A stretch of DNA of 64,000 nucleotides, taken from NCBI GenBank assembly GCA_963691655.1, contig OY829328.1, forward strand, positions 8,894,204-8,958,203, read 5' to 3'. The position numbers and the translations under genes are program-made. Below, in pieces: positions 13,072 through 25,922 of this stretch. Each line of letters opens with the position of its first letter. Within the stretch, counting starts at the first letter, position 1. Under the pieces are notes generated by a model. The model was not told the DNA's origin, did not search any database, and saw only the letters and a program-made list of their open reading frames with translations. This DNA comes from Toxonevra muliebris (lineage: Eukaryota; Arthropoda; Insecta; Diptera; Pallopteridae).

Positions 13072-14574
13072 CTAGGGTCTCTCAATCTCGAACTTCTTTG
13101 TTTCACTGATGAACCTTAGAAGCTCAGGAAGAGTATGGACTTTATTCATACTCAAGCCATCACTACCCAACAGCCTTAATCTGATTCTCGCGAACGCCGG
13201 ACAGCTACAAAGATAATGCTCCGTAGTATCGTCGTCCTCAAGACACGATAAGCAAATTGGATCGGTGATGACGCCCATGTTAGTCATACGCTGACCATAT
13301 GTATTGTGCCCCGTGATGACACCCACCAGTAATCTCAGGTCCGTTCTTCTCAGTTTGAGAGGAAATTCCGCTGATTTCCTGTTAGGTTGTCTCATGAAGC
13401 ACTTTGCGGTTCTGCAGGAGTCAAGCTCGGACCATCTTTCTCTATGGATAGAACCGACGAAATCGTTGATCCAACGCATGATCTCCCCAGAACTTACGCC
13501 AAGAAAAGGTTCCGGACCCCATGGTGTAATTGCAGAGCCTTCATTAGCTAGTTTATCAGCTAGTTCATTCCCTGCAATACCACAGTGTCCTGGAACCCAT
13601 ATAAGGCACTTAATGTGTATTTAGTTTTGTCTTACACTCGCTGACCAATTTTGAGGAGCTGACAGGGTTAGCAAGAGCCTTCAGTGCAGCTTGGCTATCA
13701 CTGCAGATACCTATGCACTTCCCATGCCACCTTTTCTCAATTATCCAGCTCACCACGTCTAGGATAGCGAAAACCTCCGTTAGGAAGACTGACGCCATCC
13801 TTCCAGTAGAAAAATATTGTTTGGTCTCATCGTCCAAGTACCAACCGGATCCAGTACCGTTTGAGGTTTTGGATCCGTCGGTATAGAAGACATGACGAAG
13901 ACCCCGGAATACGACCTCTGGACTTAACCATGGATCACGTTTCGGGAACCTGACTTCATATCTTCTTCCGAAGCGGATGCAAGACACATGATTGTCCACG
14001 GGCATCAAGAACAGTGGGCACTGTACTGATGGTATATCATATGGAGCCCTACATCCGCCTCGACATGCCAGGCTCAATTTAACCGGAGTTTGTAGGCCGC
14101 TCTCATCGCTTCTTTACGGATTTGAAGATCCAGAGGAAGCAAATCAAGCAAGGTATTGAGGGCATCACCAGATGTAGAACACATTGCACCAGTGATACCC
14201 AGGAACACACTTCTCTGAAGAGTGGTTAGAGAAGATACTGTGGACTTAACCAAAGTTCGTCTCCACCATACTACCGAGGCATACGTGGCAATAGGTCTCA
14301 TAAGAGTAATGTATACCTCCCTTGGTAGTAACAGGCCATCCTTCTTGCGTTTCCTTGTGAAGAGCACTTAGGTGCTTTTACCGGGATTCACTGAAAGACC
14401 CTGCAGATCGCACCAAACCTCGATCTTGTCCAAGACTTCTTGCATACGCTTGGATGTGAACTTCAAAATTTTGCAAATCATTAAGAAGGGAGTCCACCAC
14501 GAAGCACCATAGAAGAGGAGAGAGTACGCCCCCTTAGGGGCATCCTTTCTCAACCTCGACCATAACACTGTCAT
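13072..14574 (-). pseudogene. Largest LINE remnant: RT motif B through RNase H to C-terminal zinc region
   Basis: Reading down the minus strand there is RT motif B (KGCP-stop-GGVLSPLLW, about 14560-14510), then QAYA joined directly to KRMQEVLDKIEVWCDLQGLS. The YADD catalytic box has therefore been deleted. NPGKST is followed by an in-frame TAA (14370-14368). VLFTRKRKKDG and the thumb (GITGAMCSTSGDALNTLLDL) follow. After a frameshift near 14076 comes RNase H with its motifs (FYTDGSKTSNG, LTEVFAIL, CSDSQAALKAL). A second frameshift near 13615 leads to WVPGHCGIAGNELADKLANE. The tail CLSC-x10-HYLCSCPAF ends at the stop near 13070. An RNase H domain after RT is typical of LOA and I clade LINEs. 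It is dead: one deletion, two in-frame stops and two frameshifts. The 3' UTR probably reaches about 12900. Confidence 0.85.
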
Positions 14575-17500
14575 CGTTCTTCCCTATACTAAGTCAAAGA
14601 GGTAGCTAGCCTAAGGTCAGGTGCCATCAGTAATCTGTACTACTCTTCAATAGGCTTACATTTACTACATGTTTTTTCACCATTGGTCATGGTACCTGAC
14701 TTTATTGGTGGTATGAGAGTACGTTGTACATAAATCTGAGCCTAAAAATGCATGCAGGGCTGAGGGTTAAACCAATCGCTAACGATACGGGATGGGCCAA
14801 TTTCCCGTAATACTTTTTGGACTAAATATGAACAATTCAAAATTAAAAAGTAACAATAACATCAATAACAAAGCCAATAACAATAGAGAAGATAATAACA
14901 GAACAGCACAAAAGAGAGAGACCGGACTTGGTTAGGCAAGAACGGGCGGTCTTTCGCTTGTAGCGAAAATGTCACAATGAAAAAGAAATTGAGACCATTC
15001 GTCACTTTCTTTCCGAATGTTTTAATCTTTTGATCCATCGGTTCCATTCGTTAGAAGAGAAAAAGCTCGGAAAGCTGGAGGAATAGGCGGAAACTCAAAC
15101 AACAGATCTAATAAGGCTTATTAAGAACGCTAGGTGGTTCGAAGTACAGGTCAAGGTACCATATATAGAGACATCATAATGGATCAATTTCAGGCCCCCA
15201 TGAGCACTCACATCTTCTGAGCTCTTCCCTTTAACCTGGGCATACAATGTTAACTTGACTAAAACACATTAGATGATATTCCCGATATGCTAAATTGACC
15301 AGATCGATAGGCATGGTTAAGAAACCTCAGTTTTCGATACTAACCAATAATCTATACCAATGTCCATATATACACTAAAGGTAAAGAGAGGGAAGGAGAG
15401 ATGCAGAGAAAGTTTCTTGGTGTAAGGCGAATACAAATCTACAAAACAACGTCTATCTATATCCATTCCAAGGAAGGCAATAGAAGTTTGTGTGTGAAGA
15501 TGTTATGTTAATAGTAGTAACCCTAGCGATGCTGGGTATTTTTCGGTTTTTTCAATTTTTTCAATTGACTCCCACTTTGCAGAAAAAAGAAGAAATTTTA
15601 TAATTATCACGCGCAGAGTATACAAGATATTAATATGAAATTTTTACATAATATGAAGCGTGACATAATGAAAAATTCGGCATCATTAACTCAAAAATCG
15701 TGTTTTTTGACTTATGACAGTCTTTTAGTAAATGAGCGATATATTTTTATGCATATGTTATACATATTATACTTGTAAATATATATGTTTTTGTACTCCG
15801 GGTATTTTGAAAAGTATCGAGTTTCGATCACTTCAATGTACTCAATTGGTACAAGGATCTACCCCAAAAGTGTAAAGTAAAAAATTATTGAGTATCGAAA
15901 AAAAAGTATTAAGTATCTACACCGTGTCTCTAGTTGTAGTTTATCTTTTTAGAATTATTTTTCAGAGCTATTGAAGCGATCAGAGTTTAAGTGAAGGGAA
16001 AGTTAAACTCAGAGTTGAAGCCACACTTAAGACCTCGCTTATATATAGTATTTTAATGAAAATCTCTCAGAAACCATAAATCACGTTTTAACCAAATATT
16101 TCAAATTTAGAACTATTCAATATATCAGCATTATTGTTCAAATTGTGCAAAAACGGGTAAATTATAGGTATTAAATATAAAAAATAATAATAAAAAAAAG
16201 AAAGTTGTCACAAAAAATATGTACATATGTGAAAACATACACATCTACACATACGAACACATATACATTTATGTACATATGTATTTAAGCATAGCATGTT
16301 TAAATAGCTACTTTTTCACTTTGATAATTTTGTGTATATATTTTTTGATGATGTTTTGAACATTAATAAAAAAAAAATACAAAAATACGCTAAATACCAA
16401 AGCAAAATTTCTACCAAAAAGCTTGAAATTAAAAAAGCTGCCAAGTAAAATTACGTAATAAACGACGCTTTTTTTTTCTTCCAACTATAAACAACATAAA
16501 AATAACAACAAAATAAAATAATAATATTAAACGCCATATTGACAGCTAAAATGACAACATATGAATACGACAACCAACACATATACATATATAAGCTAAC
16601 ACACTTGCAAAAAAAAAAAATAATTACAAAAATTGCAGTTAAGAAAAATTGTTAATAAAAAAACTAAATTTAAGAAGAAAAAATATAAAAATTTATGCGC
16701 ATGCACATAGACAAACTTAGTGGTAGGTTAATGTACATGAGACAATAACACTAACAACAACAACGACGACAACGTCTGGTCATGGTAGGAAGGTTGTATA
16801 TGTAGGCACGCATATATTCACATACTTAGTAGTACCTACATACACATACATGCATTTATAGTTAACCCAGTTAAAAGTTGAATTATTTATGACACGTTAT
16901 TATGACCGCAGAAAATTTTATTTAAAACACAACAAACGAACATAAAACAAAAAACAAATACGCTAACAAAAGTGACCAATAGTTTAGTAGAAATAAAATT
17001 AATGAAACGAGCGGCAACGTTGACGGTGTCTCTCGGTTCGAATTCGTGCTGGTGCTCATTTTATCTATTGCCAAAACTTATAATTTGCTCTGTGAATTGC
17101 GAGACGTAATTGCGAGGGTAACGCAAAATACATCATATAAAGTCTAGTCGGTTTTGGGGATGGACATTTGCAATTAAGCTGTAATTTTACAGCTTCTATT
17201 CCCATTTATGCTTAAATACTTTAAAAGTGTTGACAACAGTAAACAGCAAATAGGTAAATTTTTCATGACAAATACTAAATAATAAAATAAATTAGTTTGT
17301 CAACCGTTTAAAAGTTATTACATGATTAAAATTTTAGTAATATTACTGACAGAAAAGCTTCGGTAATAGGAATGTTGAAAATTTGTAAGATTTGTCATAG
17401 ATCGATAGTCCTATTTATAATTATTTTGCATTTGTAAATAAAATAAATTCAATTTATTATTAATGTTAAGGTTGCTTTGTTGGGTAAAGAAACCGAGCAG

Positions 17501-20379
17501 AATATATAATGCGCCACTAATTGACCCGATTTGGTAACACATACTAAATGTACGATACCTAAACCTGCAAAAACCCTCAAATAGCTTTTCCGTAGAGAAC
17601 ACTGTATTCAGTTATACTAGATTTTGAAACTTAATTTCTTCTATATTGTTCATTCTATTATACAATATAAATATAACTGCGCGTTTAAACTAGAAAACCT
17701 CATTCGTTCACCTAGTGTGAACAGTACGACAAGAAAACTTGCCGTGAGGAAAAGGGGACAAACTCTTTCTTTCCGACTGTTTGGAGTTAGTTCGAGCATT
17801 TTGAACGAGTACGCTGCTGAGTTGTGTTTTTAAGGGTAAACCAGCGAAATTAATGAGTAAAAGTAATAAGTTACTAAAATTTTATTTATTTACTTCAAAT
17901 ATAACCGAACAATTTCTGAATATATACATGTCGATTTACTGTTTGTTTTTTGTAATAATTTTCCATTTGTTGCTTAGATAATTTTCCATTTGTTAATTTT
18001 TCGTCAATTCCTTTCTGTTTTAAGCATAAGCCTCGGTTTACTTAACTTTTAATGTATGAATATTTCAAATAAAAAAGTTTTATAGCTCATACAGCTATTA
18101 GAGAATGTATTTGAGCAATCCGCATCATTAAGATTATAAAAAATAAGCTTAAAAACGTTGCAAAGTAAGGGAAAAAGTGGATTCGCGGTTCTCGTATCAA
18201 CGTTCCCCCTCTTGAGCAGGGACTAATGAAATTTACGTTTTAAGATGAGTTGTATATAATGCAATGCAGTTTTGAAGGAAACTGTGCCCTGAAATAGAGT
18301 TTTTTACCCAAAATTCTTTCGTTGTAAATCTCGCGTTCATTCGCCTATTCGTTAATTTGGTGAAGTCGGGATTCCTTTGACTACTTTACTGAATATAATC
18401 ATTTTGTGAATGGCTCGACTGAAAGTTGCCATTGCATTAAAACTGCCACTAATAAAGTGTTGCCCCTTAACTTCAATAAACACAATATTTGAGGCATGGG
18501 GAAATTCGGGTTTAATTTTTTTAAACTATTTAAAAGTATAAAGGAATAATTAAAATATATTAAAAATATACATTTCGGTGGAAACCTTTAGATTTTAGTG
18601 GCAACAAAAACTAAAGTTGTTTAGTGTAATTTAAGCACGCACACACTTAAAACTACATACGCTCTTTTCGTTATATGACAATATGACTGTCATTTACGCG
18701 ACTATGTATAAACACAATGAAATTATAAATGTACTACACAGTACAGTTGCGCGACGACGCGCGCTACATTGTGGTTTAACGGTAATAAATGCAATTGGTC
18801 AATTGTTTCACTATTTGGGTAACTGTGGAAATTGGACGGTCGTTTATTAAAAAAAAGGTGCGTGCATTTTCGGTAATTGGGTCAAGAATGAATAGTGACT
18901 TAATTTTTATGTACACACGTACATATGTATGTATTAATTTATTTTTTTCAGTTTGTAACTTTTTTTTTCTTTTTTTTCTTTTTATTTTAATGTGTTTTTT
19001 TATTCCTATTTTGGTAAAATAAGTAATATTAAACCTTCTATTTAATATGTTTATTAAGTACAATTTTTCATAGCATTTACTTTGTGTACAAAAATTTTGG
19101 TTTTTTTTTTTTACTTTTAATGTGCAAAACTAATTGGCATAATTAAAATTTAAACGCTTCTTATGTTAACAATAAGCGCGAAATTAAATATTTGCTATAA
19201 TTCATTTAAGTTTTTAGCTGCTGTTTTTTTTTTTGTTTACTTCTTTATCTAGGAAAATCCAACATAAATTATATAAGATCAATATGAAGATGATCAAATT
19301 TTTTTAAAAAAATGAGCAACTTTCTTTCAGTGTATTAAAAAAACGCTTATTTAATAAAGCTTCTTTCTTATGGTGGAATCGAAGGAAAAGATATGCAAGA
19401 TTTAAGAATATGAATTTTTGATTTCAATTCCCGTTAAGCTTTAAAACTAACGAGTGTTAATGATTGCAAATTAATTTGATCGCTTAATATTTTCTGGATA
19501 AAATTATCGTGATGCACTTTTACACCCACTTAGAACTTTATAAATTAATATCATATGCAAGATTAATGCCCAGTATTAATTGATATTAATTAGTACTAAG
19601 TAGCTGCTGATGCTGCCGAATGAGTCAGCATTAATTTTAGATATTCTTTTGAACGAATTTTTGATATTTTAAATGGGATTTTCATAAACGTGGGAAGAAG
19701 GAGGGGGGTTAAATTAATAAAAAAAAAGCAGGTGGATCACAAGAGTTTAATCAAATCACCATAAAAAACTTTTACTTTTAGTTTTTGAAAAAATGAGTGC
19801 AGGTTGGTCTTAATTGTGTTCTTGCTAATGAGTCATAAGAAATCAAATAAGGATTGAGCAATCTTTACTGAGAGGACCTATCGATGAACTCTAAAACAAT
19901 TGTCTTTATTTTTTTCAGTAGAAGATAGAAACTGAACTTCAATCCCTTTTCCATTTAATTGAGTATTCTGAAGAGGCCAGATACTTGGATATCATACTCT
20001 GCAAATGACTTAATTGGAACACTCACTTAACTCATTAAGTGCTAATGATGCGTAAATGCACAACAAAGAAGTCTATTTTAATGCAGATAACGAGAACACG
20101 TAATCGCTATCAAAGTTGTTCTAACGCGAAGAGGGAAATTCTAAAAAAAAATAAAAAAATTCAAATATACCATTTGCTGTTTGAATTTGCAACGATAAAG
20201 CCATATGGTTGAAGATTTTTTGTTTTTTTAACGGATTCGCTCTTGGACTTGATAACGTTCACGTGAAAGCAACTGGGGACTTCTGGGCTCTTAAAAAAAA
20301 CTTGAAGTCTTACTCCGTAGATGATTTTCGAGCATTACATCATGTTAGTTTGATCAATTGTAGCCTATGAAGTGTATCT

Positions 20380-21066
20380 GGGGTGGTCTAAAGTTCTGCA
20401 AACTAAATAAGTTAGCAACAAACCCTTGTCTATATCTTTATCAGAGTGTCTATGAGGAACTGCCCAAAAACGTTCATTGACGCCTTAATTGGTCTTATAA
20501 CGTCACACCTCTTCATAATGGAATTGTCAATAGCTTAATTTCGGCCCCTTTTCTCTTAATTGGTATACATACGTCTCAAAAATGGATTGTGGATCAGGCG
20601 CTGGCTTCGTTGGACCCAACACCACATTCTGAATGCCATTATTTATTTGTGTCAGTGCTTTTCATGCCAAAATATACGCAATTTAGGCCTGTGGAAATAT
20701 TAAAAAACGTAGTTATCAATACTTTTTTTTAACAACCCAGGAGCTTTCGTTATGGAGGTTTTTCGCGAAACTTGTGAAAGAGTCGCCAGTGCTTAAGAAG
20801 TGGGCAAAAAAAATGGAAACAAGGAAACTTTTTCCAGGTCTTGAACAAACTAAAAAGCTTGCCGCCCACTTGCCTATAACCGGAGCGATATATTCAGAAA
20901 TGGACTAAATAAATTAGGTATTTCGAATCGCACAGAATGTCGTCAGTGTCTAGTATATGTCGAGATGACAACTCATATTCTACATGAATCTTCAGTTTTG
21001 GCTCGCCACAAAAAGGGAAATTTACAACGGGCTGTTCTTATCTTAGAATCATTGATTTTTTACTAG
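20380..21066 (+). pseudogene. LINE remnant: RT thumb, RNase H start and C-terminal region
   Basis: RVSMRNCPKTFIDALIGLIT (about 20445-20505) matches the RT thumb motif. KMDCGSGAGFVGPNTTF (about 20580-20632), later FHAKIYAI, is the start of RNase H (DGSKxxxGxGAG, then FxAEIxAI), with the first Asp in a decayed context. LNKLGISNRTECRQC followed by VEMTTHILHESSVLARH is the zinc-like tail, open to a TAG at 21064-21066. The order of domains is right for one element with many small deletions. Its stop lies 44 bases from the first-exon end of the exp-like gene, so an old insertion has persisted right beside a splice donor. Confidence 0.6.
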
Positions 21067-21109
21067 AAAGTAATAAACAAATATAAATATACATTTATTG
21101 CATACTTAC

Positions 21110-21230
21110 TTTATACAATTTATCCTTTTGATACCAAATATCTTCCTCCTCTTCTTGTGGACTAAAAGTTTGATCCAAATTCAGATCATCTCTAGAACGT
21201 GAAAGAATTTTTCTTCTGGAAACCATTTTG
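21110..21230 (-). CDS. exp: First coding exon of a Smad-like (MH2) protein, probably Expansion
   Basis: The ATG is at 21226-21224, preceded by four UTR bases (CAAA) and a strong acceptor (pyrimidine-rich TTTGTTTCTCTTTATTACAG read on the minus strand). The exon encodes 39 residues, starting MVSRRKILSRSRDDLNLDQT and ending in an acidic then basic stretch (EEEEDIWYQKDKLYK). It closes on a consensus donor (AAA|GTAAGT) in phase 0 and joins in frame to the exon at 1391-1548. The two together read as the N-terminus and first strands of an MH2 domain without an MH1 DNA-binding domain. That layout is known for the insect protein Expansion, implicated in tracheal tube size control in Drosophila. The name rests on memory of the family. 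The splice sites, phase and reading frame are seen directly. A LINE remnant ends only about 44 bases beyond the donor. Confidence 0.75.
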
Positions 21231-23371
21231 CTGTAATAAAGAGAAACAAAAATTAATGATGATTTCAAATGGGGGAATGTACATATGTGTATTCAACTGT
21301 TAAAAAATATGGCTTAATGACTTTCGAGATTTTACTTAAGCTATAAAAATTTTTGTTTTTTTTTAGTATTTACTGATGCTAAATATTATTGTTGTTTGTC
21401 GCATATTCATGTTAAAAAGTAAACCCACCAAGTGTGATACATAAAAATAAATATTCAAGATTAAAACATACATATGCGTTCAGTTTTTAGCAGTAGGGTT
21501 TATGGTGTTTAAGCGAATGTTTTCTAAATAAAAACAAAGAAAAGTAAATGCATTTAAGAAAGTCAATGAACTCTTCTTTCCTTCCAAAACACATGTTAAT
21601 ATTTAATATGAATTTTGGAAGCAAATCATCAAAACTGCCGCTTATTTGAGGTAGTTTGACTCTACTTATATATGTTTGTTTGTACGTTTTCTTATGCGAG
21701 CATGTGAATATGCCTTTTCAACTTCCTCCTTTAATTTTGAAATAACTTTATTAACTAAACGAGAATGGGAGCCCATTAATATGGATACCATGTTCTACAG
21801 GTTGGCGGCATAAGAATTATTGAAGTTCTTGAAAAAGAAACATGTGTGAGAGAATATTTCTTGATAACAATGTGGTAGGCGGCGATGTAGTTACTACATA
21901 AGAACAAGGATATGTTTGTGATTACTGAATTTTGATAAATAATTATACCGGAATACGAGTAACTTAAAGTAGCTATATACATAATGTGCCATAATGTCTT
22001 TTCTTTATCGTGAGCGCTCTGGCAAAAATGGTTGTAGGAATGATTACCTCCAGTTTGATCCTCTTTGCTGAAAAAGTATATTACTTTAGGGTTTAATCAC
22101 CCATATTTTGAGTTAGAACCTTATAATTTAATTCTCATACATTATATTGATCTGGTAATTTATAATATTGAAAAAAACTAAGACGCCCACCACTAAAATG
22201 GGCCTAAAAATGCAACTCTAGCAAATAGTTGAATATTATTAAATATTAAAATTTCTTTGTAAATGTGCTTCATTTGAGATATATGAGCATTGTTGAAAGA
22301 ATTGTCACTCATAAGGATATTAGCCGTTAATGAGGTGCTCAGATGAAGGTAAAGGTTCCTTTTTCGTATCAATTTATCAGCAGTTTTACCAAATTGCGCT
22401 ACGATATTAATTTCGTAGTAATGTTAAGCAAGTGAGCTTTCAAAAAACCTAACAGTTATACAAGTTCTGCCACTGCTTATGTAAGTTCAAATTGATCAAA
22501 CACAGAAATCTAGAAATTGGCCAACAATAAAATCCAAGGCGATGCTTTGGAATCCCGAAAATTGTTGCTTCATTCCCAAATATACCGAAATTTTTAAATG
22601 CTTCTCCGTTCTATGTATTCAAATTAGTGATTGAGTCAAAATGATTTATCAAATCCGATTCTGCTGAGAAAAAGTTAGTTTTTATTTTCAGACACTGCCA
22701 TCCAATACATATCTAGATGGGGAGCGTAATTTGTTCACATCATGTTGTTTGCCTGGACTTCACGTGACGTTCTCCCAAAATGATCTCGACAATCAAACAG
22801 TTTTGGGCTGAGAAGTATATTGTCAGCAGATTTTTTTTTTCGATTTTAATTTAGGTTCTTTAAGTACAATTAGCAAGTTTCATGTTTGGAATTATTTCCA
22901 TTGCTGAAATCAATCACTAAATTACTTGAACAAATTTCTGCGGAGGAAAAATACAGACCCAAAATTGGGGAAAGGGCCGATGCTGGTACTTCCTCTTCAG
23001 TTGCAGACGTCAAAAATTATTAATTTTAGTTTTTAAAATGCCCTTTTATATTTTTTAATTGATTTAATGGACTATTAAAGCTTTCTTTCCATGGAATATT
23101 AATGCATAAGTAATTAACAAAAAAAAAAAAAAATATGTATTTGTTTTCCATTCCGAAATTTCGGTCAGCATTCCGGAATCCATTTCGAAATTTCATCAAA
23201 ATCAGTTGTCCATATTAGTTATACTACGAATGACAGCAAATACCTTAACAAGATATTTTTCTTCTTTTATGTAAGTAAATTTTTTTATAATTTGGACTTT
23301 CACCAACAGATTCAGTTTCCTTTGAAAGTGATGTGAGTCTAGTCTCAACGACACATTTGTACACGATAGAA

Positions 23372-23543
23372 GAGACCTATATTTTATGCCGAATCCAAAT
23401 AGGGAAGTGAAATGCTTTTCTGGAGGTGGTGTCTTGAAGAAAAATTTGTATTTTCTCTTTAATATTTAATGACCGTGCCGAGCACTGAACCCGGGTACCC
23501 TGCATAGCAGTCCAACACACTAACCAATATGTCACGGCACCAA
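23372..23543 (-). mobile_element. SINE family 2, copy with intact tRNA-like head
   Basis: Read on the minus strand, GTGCCGTGACATATTGG and AGTGTGTTGGACTGC lead to GGTACCCGGGTTCAGTGCTC, an A box/B box arrangement. The body that follows ends at ATTCGGCATAAAATATAGG. The 3' half with the trinucleotide tail is missing, so this copy is 3'-truncated. Confidence 0.55.
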
Positions 23544-25146
23544 CAAATACAAATACTTTAACCAATTTAAAAATAACTGTTGCTAGGTATTTACAGATAT
23601 AGACTTCAACTAACAAGATTTCTAATTTTCTGCAAACCTATCTCAATTCGTCCTCTAAGGCATATAATCATACAAACCTCATTTAATTCATTCCAACTAT
23701 ATATGTAAATACATATATTAGAACTCTCGATTGCTCAATTAAGAATATGGAATTATTTGTGTCTTTCGTTCACATCCACAAATCCATCAATTTCAACCTT
23801 TCATTCTTGCAAATATCATCATGATTTATCACCAATTGCTATTTGAGTAATTATTCTCAAATTAACTGAACCAAGCCTTTAAGCGATGTATGGCATACAT
23901 ACTTCTCCAGGCATATTTATAAGTATGCACATATGTACTCGTAAGCACAAATATTAGGTACATCTTCCTATTTGTTGCGCTCTTCCCTGTTGTTCCAAAT
24001 ACAAATTGAAGCACGTTTTTGCTGTTACCTCAAGAAATCACCTGTAACCAAGAAATAACGCACACAAATATGTAGTTTTAACATATTTCTTTAGATTTCT
24101 TCTACCACTTCTTTCTTTCTGTTTTACCAACTTCTTTCTTCTTTGTTTGTTTTTTCTTTTATTTTGTTCAAATAGTTTTGTCAACCTGACAAAAAACGCT
24201 GGTTGCATAATAAACACCTCGGTGTTTTTTTTTTGCATAAATGATTTGTCTGCCTATGAATTGTTGTTTTTATATTTTTTCACATTACTTTGACTTTAGC
24301 ATAACTGTGCATATGTGTGCGTATGCGTGTTTTACACTCCCCTGTAAAATTTCTTTATATGCAAATAAGGTTCGGTAACCTGTCACACAGTTGTCGTCGT
24401 TGTCGTCATTGTCGTCGAAATATTTTCTTCATTGTTGTGATTGTTGGTGGTAATAAGTTGCTATTGCTTTTGCTGTGATTTTTGTTTTTTTGCTGCTGTT
24501 ACTCATAAAACGAGTAGGTATAATATTTTGTTATCTTCCTCTTTTTTTTATGTTTATTATGAAGTATTATTATCATAATATGTGAATTTGTCACGCAGCA
24601 ATCCAAGTAATAATATTGTTAACGCACAAGAGATACTCATCCAAATACACACACACACATTCCATTCCTAACATAAAATATATGAGAAAAACATACAGCA
24701 GTAATTATGAAAAAGCTTGACTTGATTTGACTTTCTTTTTACACCGTTGTGATCGCTCTCAAAGATATTTTCCATGGTATTTCTATGATATGGATAAATA
24801 AATGTTTAAAATGACGTGAAAAATAATCATTTTTGCGGCATATTAATAATTGAAAAAATGTGTATAAAAATAAATTTACAGAGTATGTATATGTTAATGC
24901 CACGTCAAAAAACTTTTAACAACATTTTAAATTTGCTGCTAAAATTGCCAAGAGGCTTCAAAAAAGTAAAAAAAAAAATAAAAACAGGAAAACAAATCAA
25001 AACAATAAGAATAACTGCAAATTTACATATGTACATAAAGACATACAATTGTGATAGTAACAACAAATACACTGAGAAACATTACGAATAAGATTCAGTT
25101 AAATTAATTAATAACATTAGTATAGAAATTTAAAAAAATTGTGTGA

Positions 25147-25818
25147 TTTATGGCATTTGATCGTTATTTCTTATGTAAAATTGCGCACTGAATCCGAAAA
25201 TTAATTTAAAAAGTTTGAGTAGAACAGTTTTTGAGATATTGTCAAATTTACACATTTTTAATTCAGAAAAAAGTATTTTTAACTGATTGCCAATATTTCC
25301 GGCTTTTTTTTAGTTGATTTAAATAACTTTGTATCAAAAGAATTGAATTTCCTATCAACTTTATATGCAACACTTTCACTCAGGTTGTCAGTTTAGGCAT
25401 TATTTATGAAATTTTCGACGACTTTGCATCATTTTCTGCAAAATTTCAGAAAAAATTTTGATTCTACACGGAATTACAAAAAGAAAACAAAATTTTAGCA
25501 CTGGTTTCTTTATTTGGTATTGGACACCGCTTAATTTCAAACACAATAAGCAATTGTTTATAAGAATTTGAGTAAAATTACAGAAATTCAATTTTCTTCA
25601 CCGTGTCGTAGGATATAAACAAAATAATAATACAAAACTTTTCATTCTCATACCATTTTTTAATGTGTTCTGAATTTAAATGCTACATTTTCCAACCGAT
25701 TATGATAAGCAGAATTAAGAACTAAAAATATGAAATTTTGGCAATATCTTTTTTAAAATTCATTTTCGTATGCAGCGCGTAATTTTACATAAGAAATGAG
25801 TGTCAAATACCATAGGTC
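25147..25818. mobile_element. Fold-back element with about 65-120-base imperfect arms
   Basis: The left arm (25147-25213) contains ATTTCTTATGTAAAATTGCG and the inverted right arm (25818-25752) ATTTCTTATGTAAAATTACG. The match runs on through GAATCCGAAAATTAATTT against GCATACGAAAATGAATTT. After a gap in one arm, GATATTGTCAAATTT pairs with GATATTGCCAAAATTT, extending the arms to about 25265 and 25720. No open frame links to a transposase. The SINE at 25923 lies 100 bases to the right. Confidence 0.6.
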
Positions 25819-25922
25819 AGAATCGCTGTAAACTAGTGTAATTTGAGATCTGGCGTATATTTCTAAAAATTTTTTTTTTTTTTTTTGTTAGAAATAAAGC
25901 TAAAAACCAATCCAATTATCGA

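Larger units (their letters stand above)
1549..20379. other. First part of the 19.6 kb exp intron
   Basis: Apart from the LINE pieces listed at 2826, 12335 and 13072, it holds only AT-rich DNA, poly-T and poly-A runs and short microsatellites (GT at about 5297-5325, CATG/TATG at 7935-7990, GATGAT at 9874-9905). Small GC-richer unassigned patches occur at 6550-6640 (GGGTCGCTGAGTCCGAATCC) and 14600-15300. Frames such as 7586-7866 are poly-T translations. No nested gene was found. Confidence 0.5.

Noticed and set aside
13304..13624. 106-codon plus-strand frame
   Set aside because: It is the antisense shadow of the LINE RNase H and C-terminal region on the minus strand.
17030..17055. B-box-like GGTTCGAATTC
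   Set aside because: There is no A box at the right distance and no tRNA-like folding, so it is a chance match.
23377..23616. 79-residue minus frame
   Set aside because: It is largely the translation of a SINE copy.
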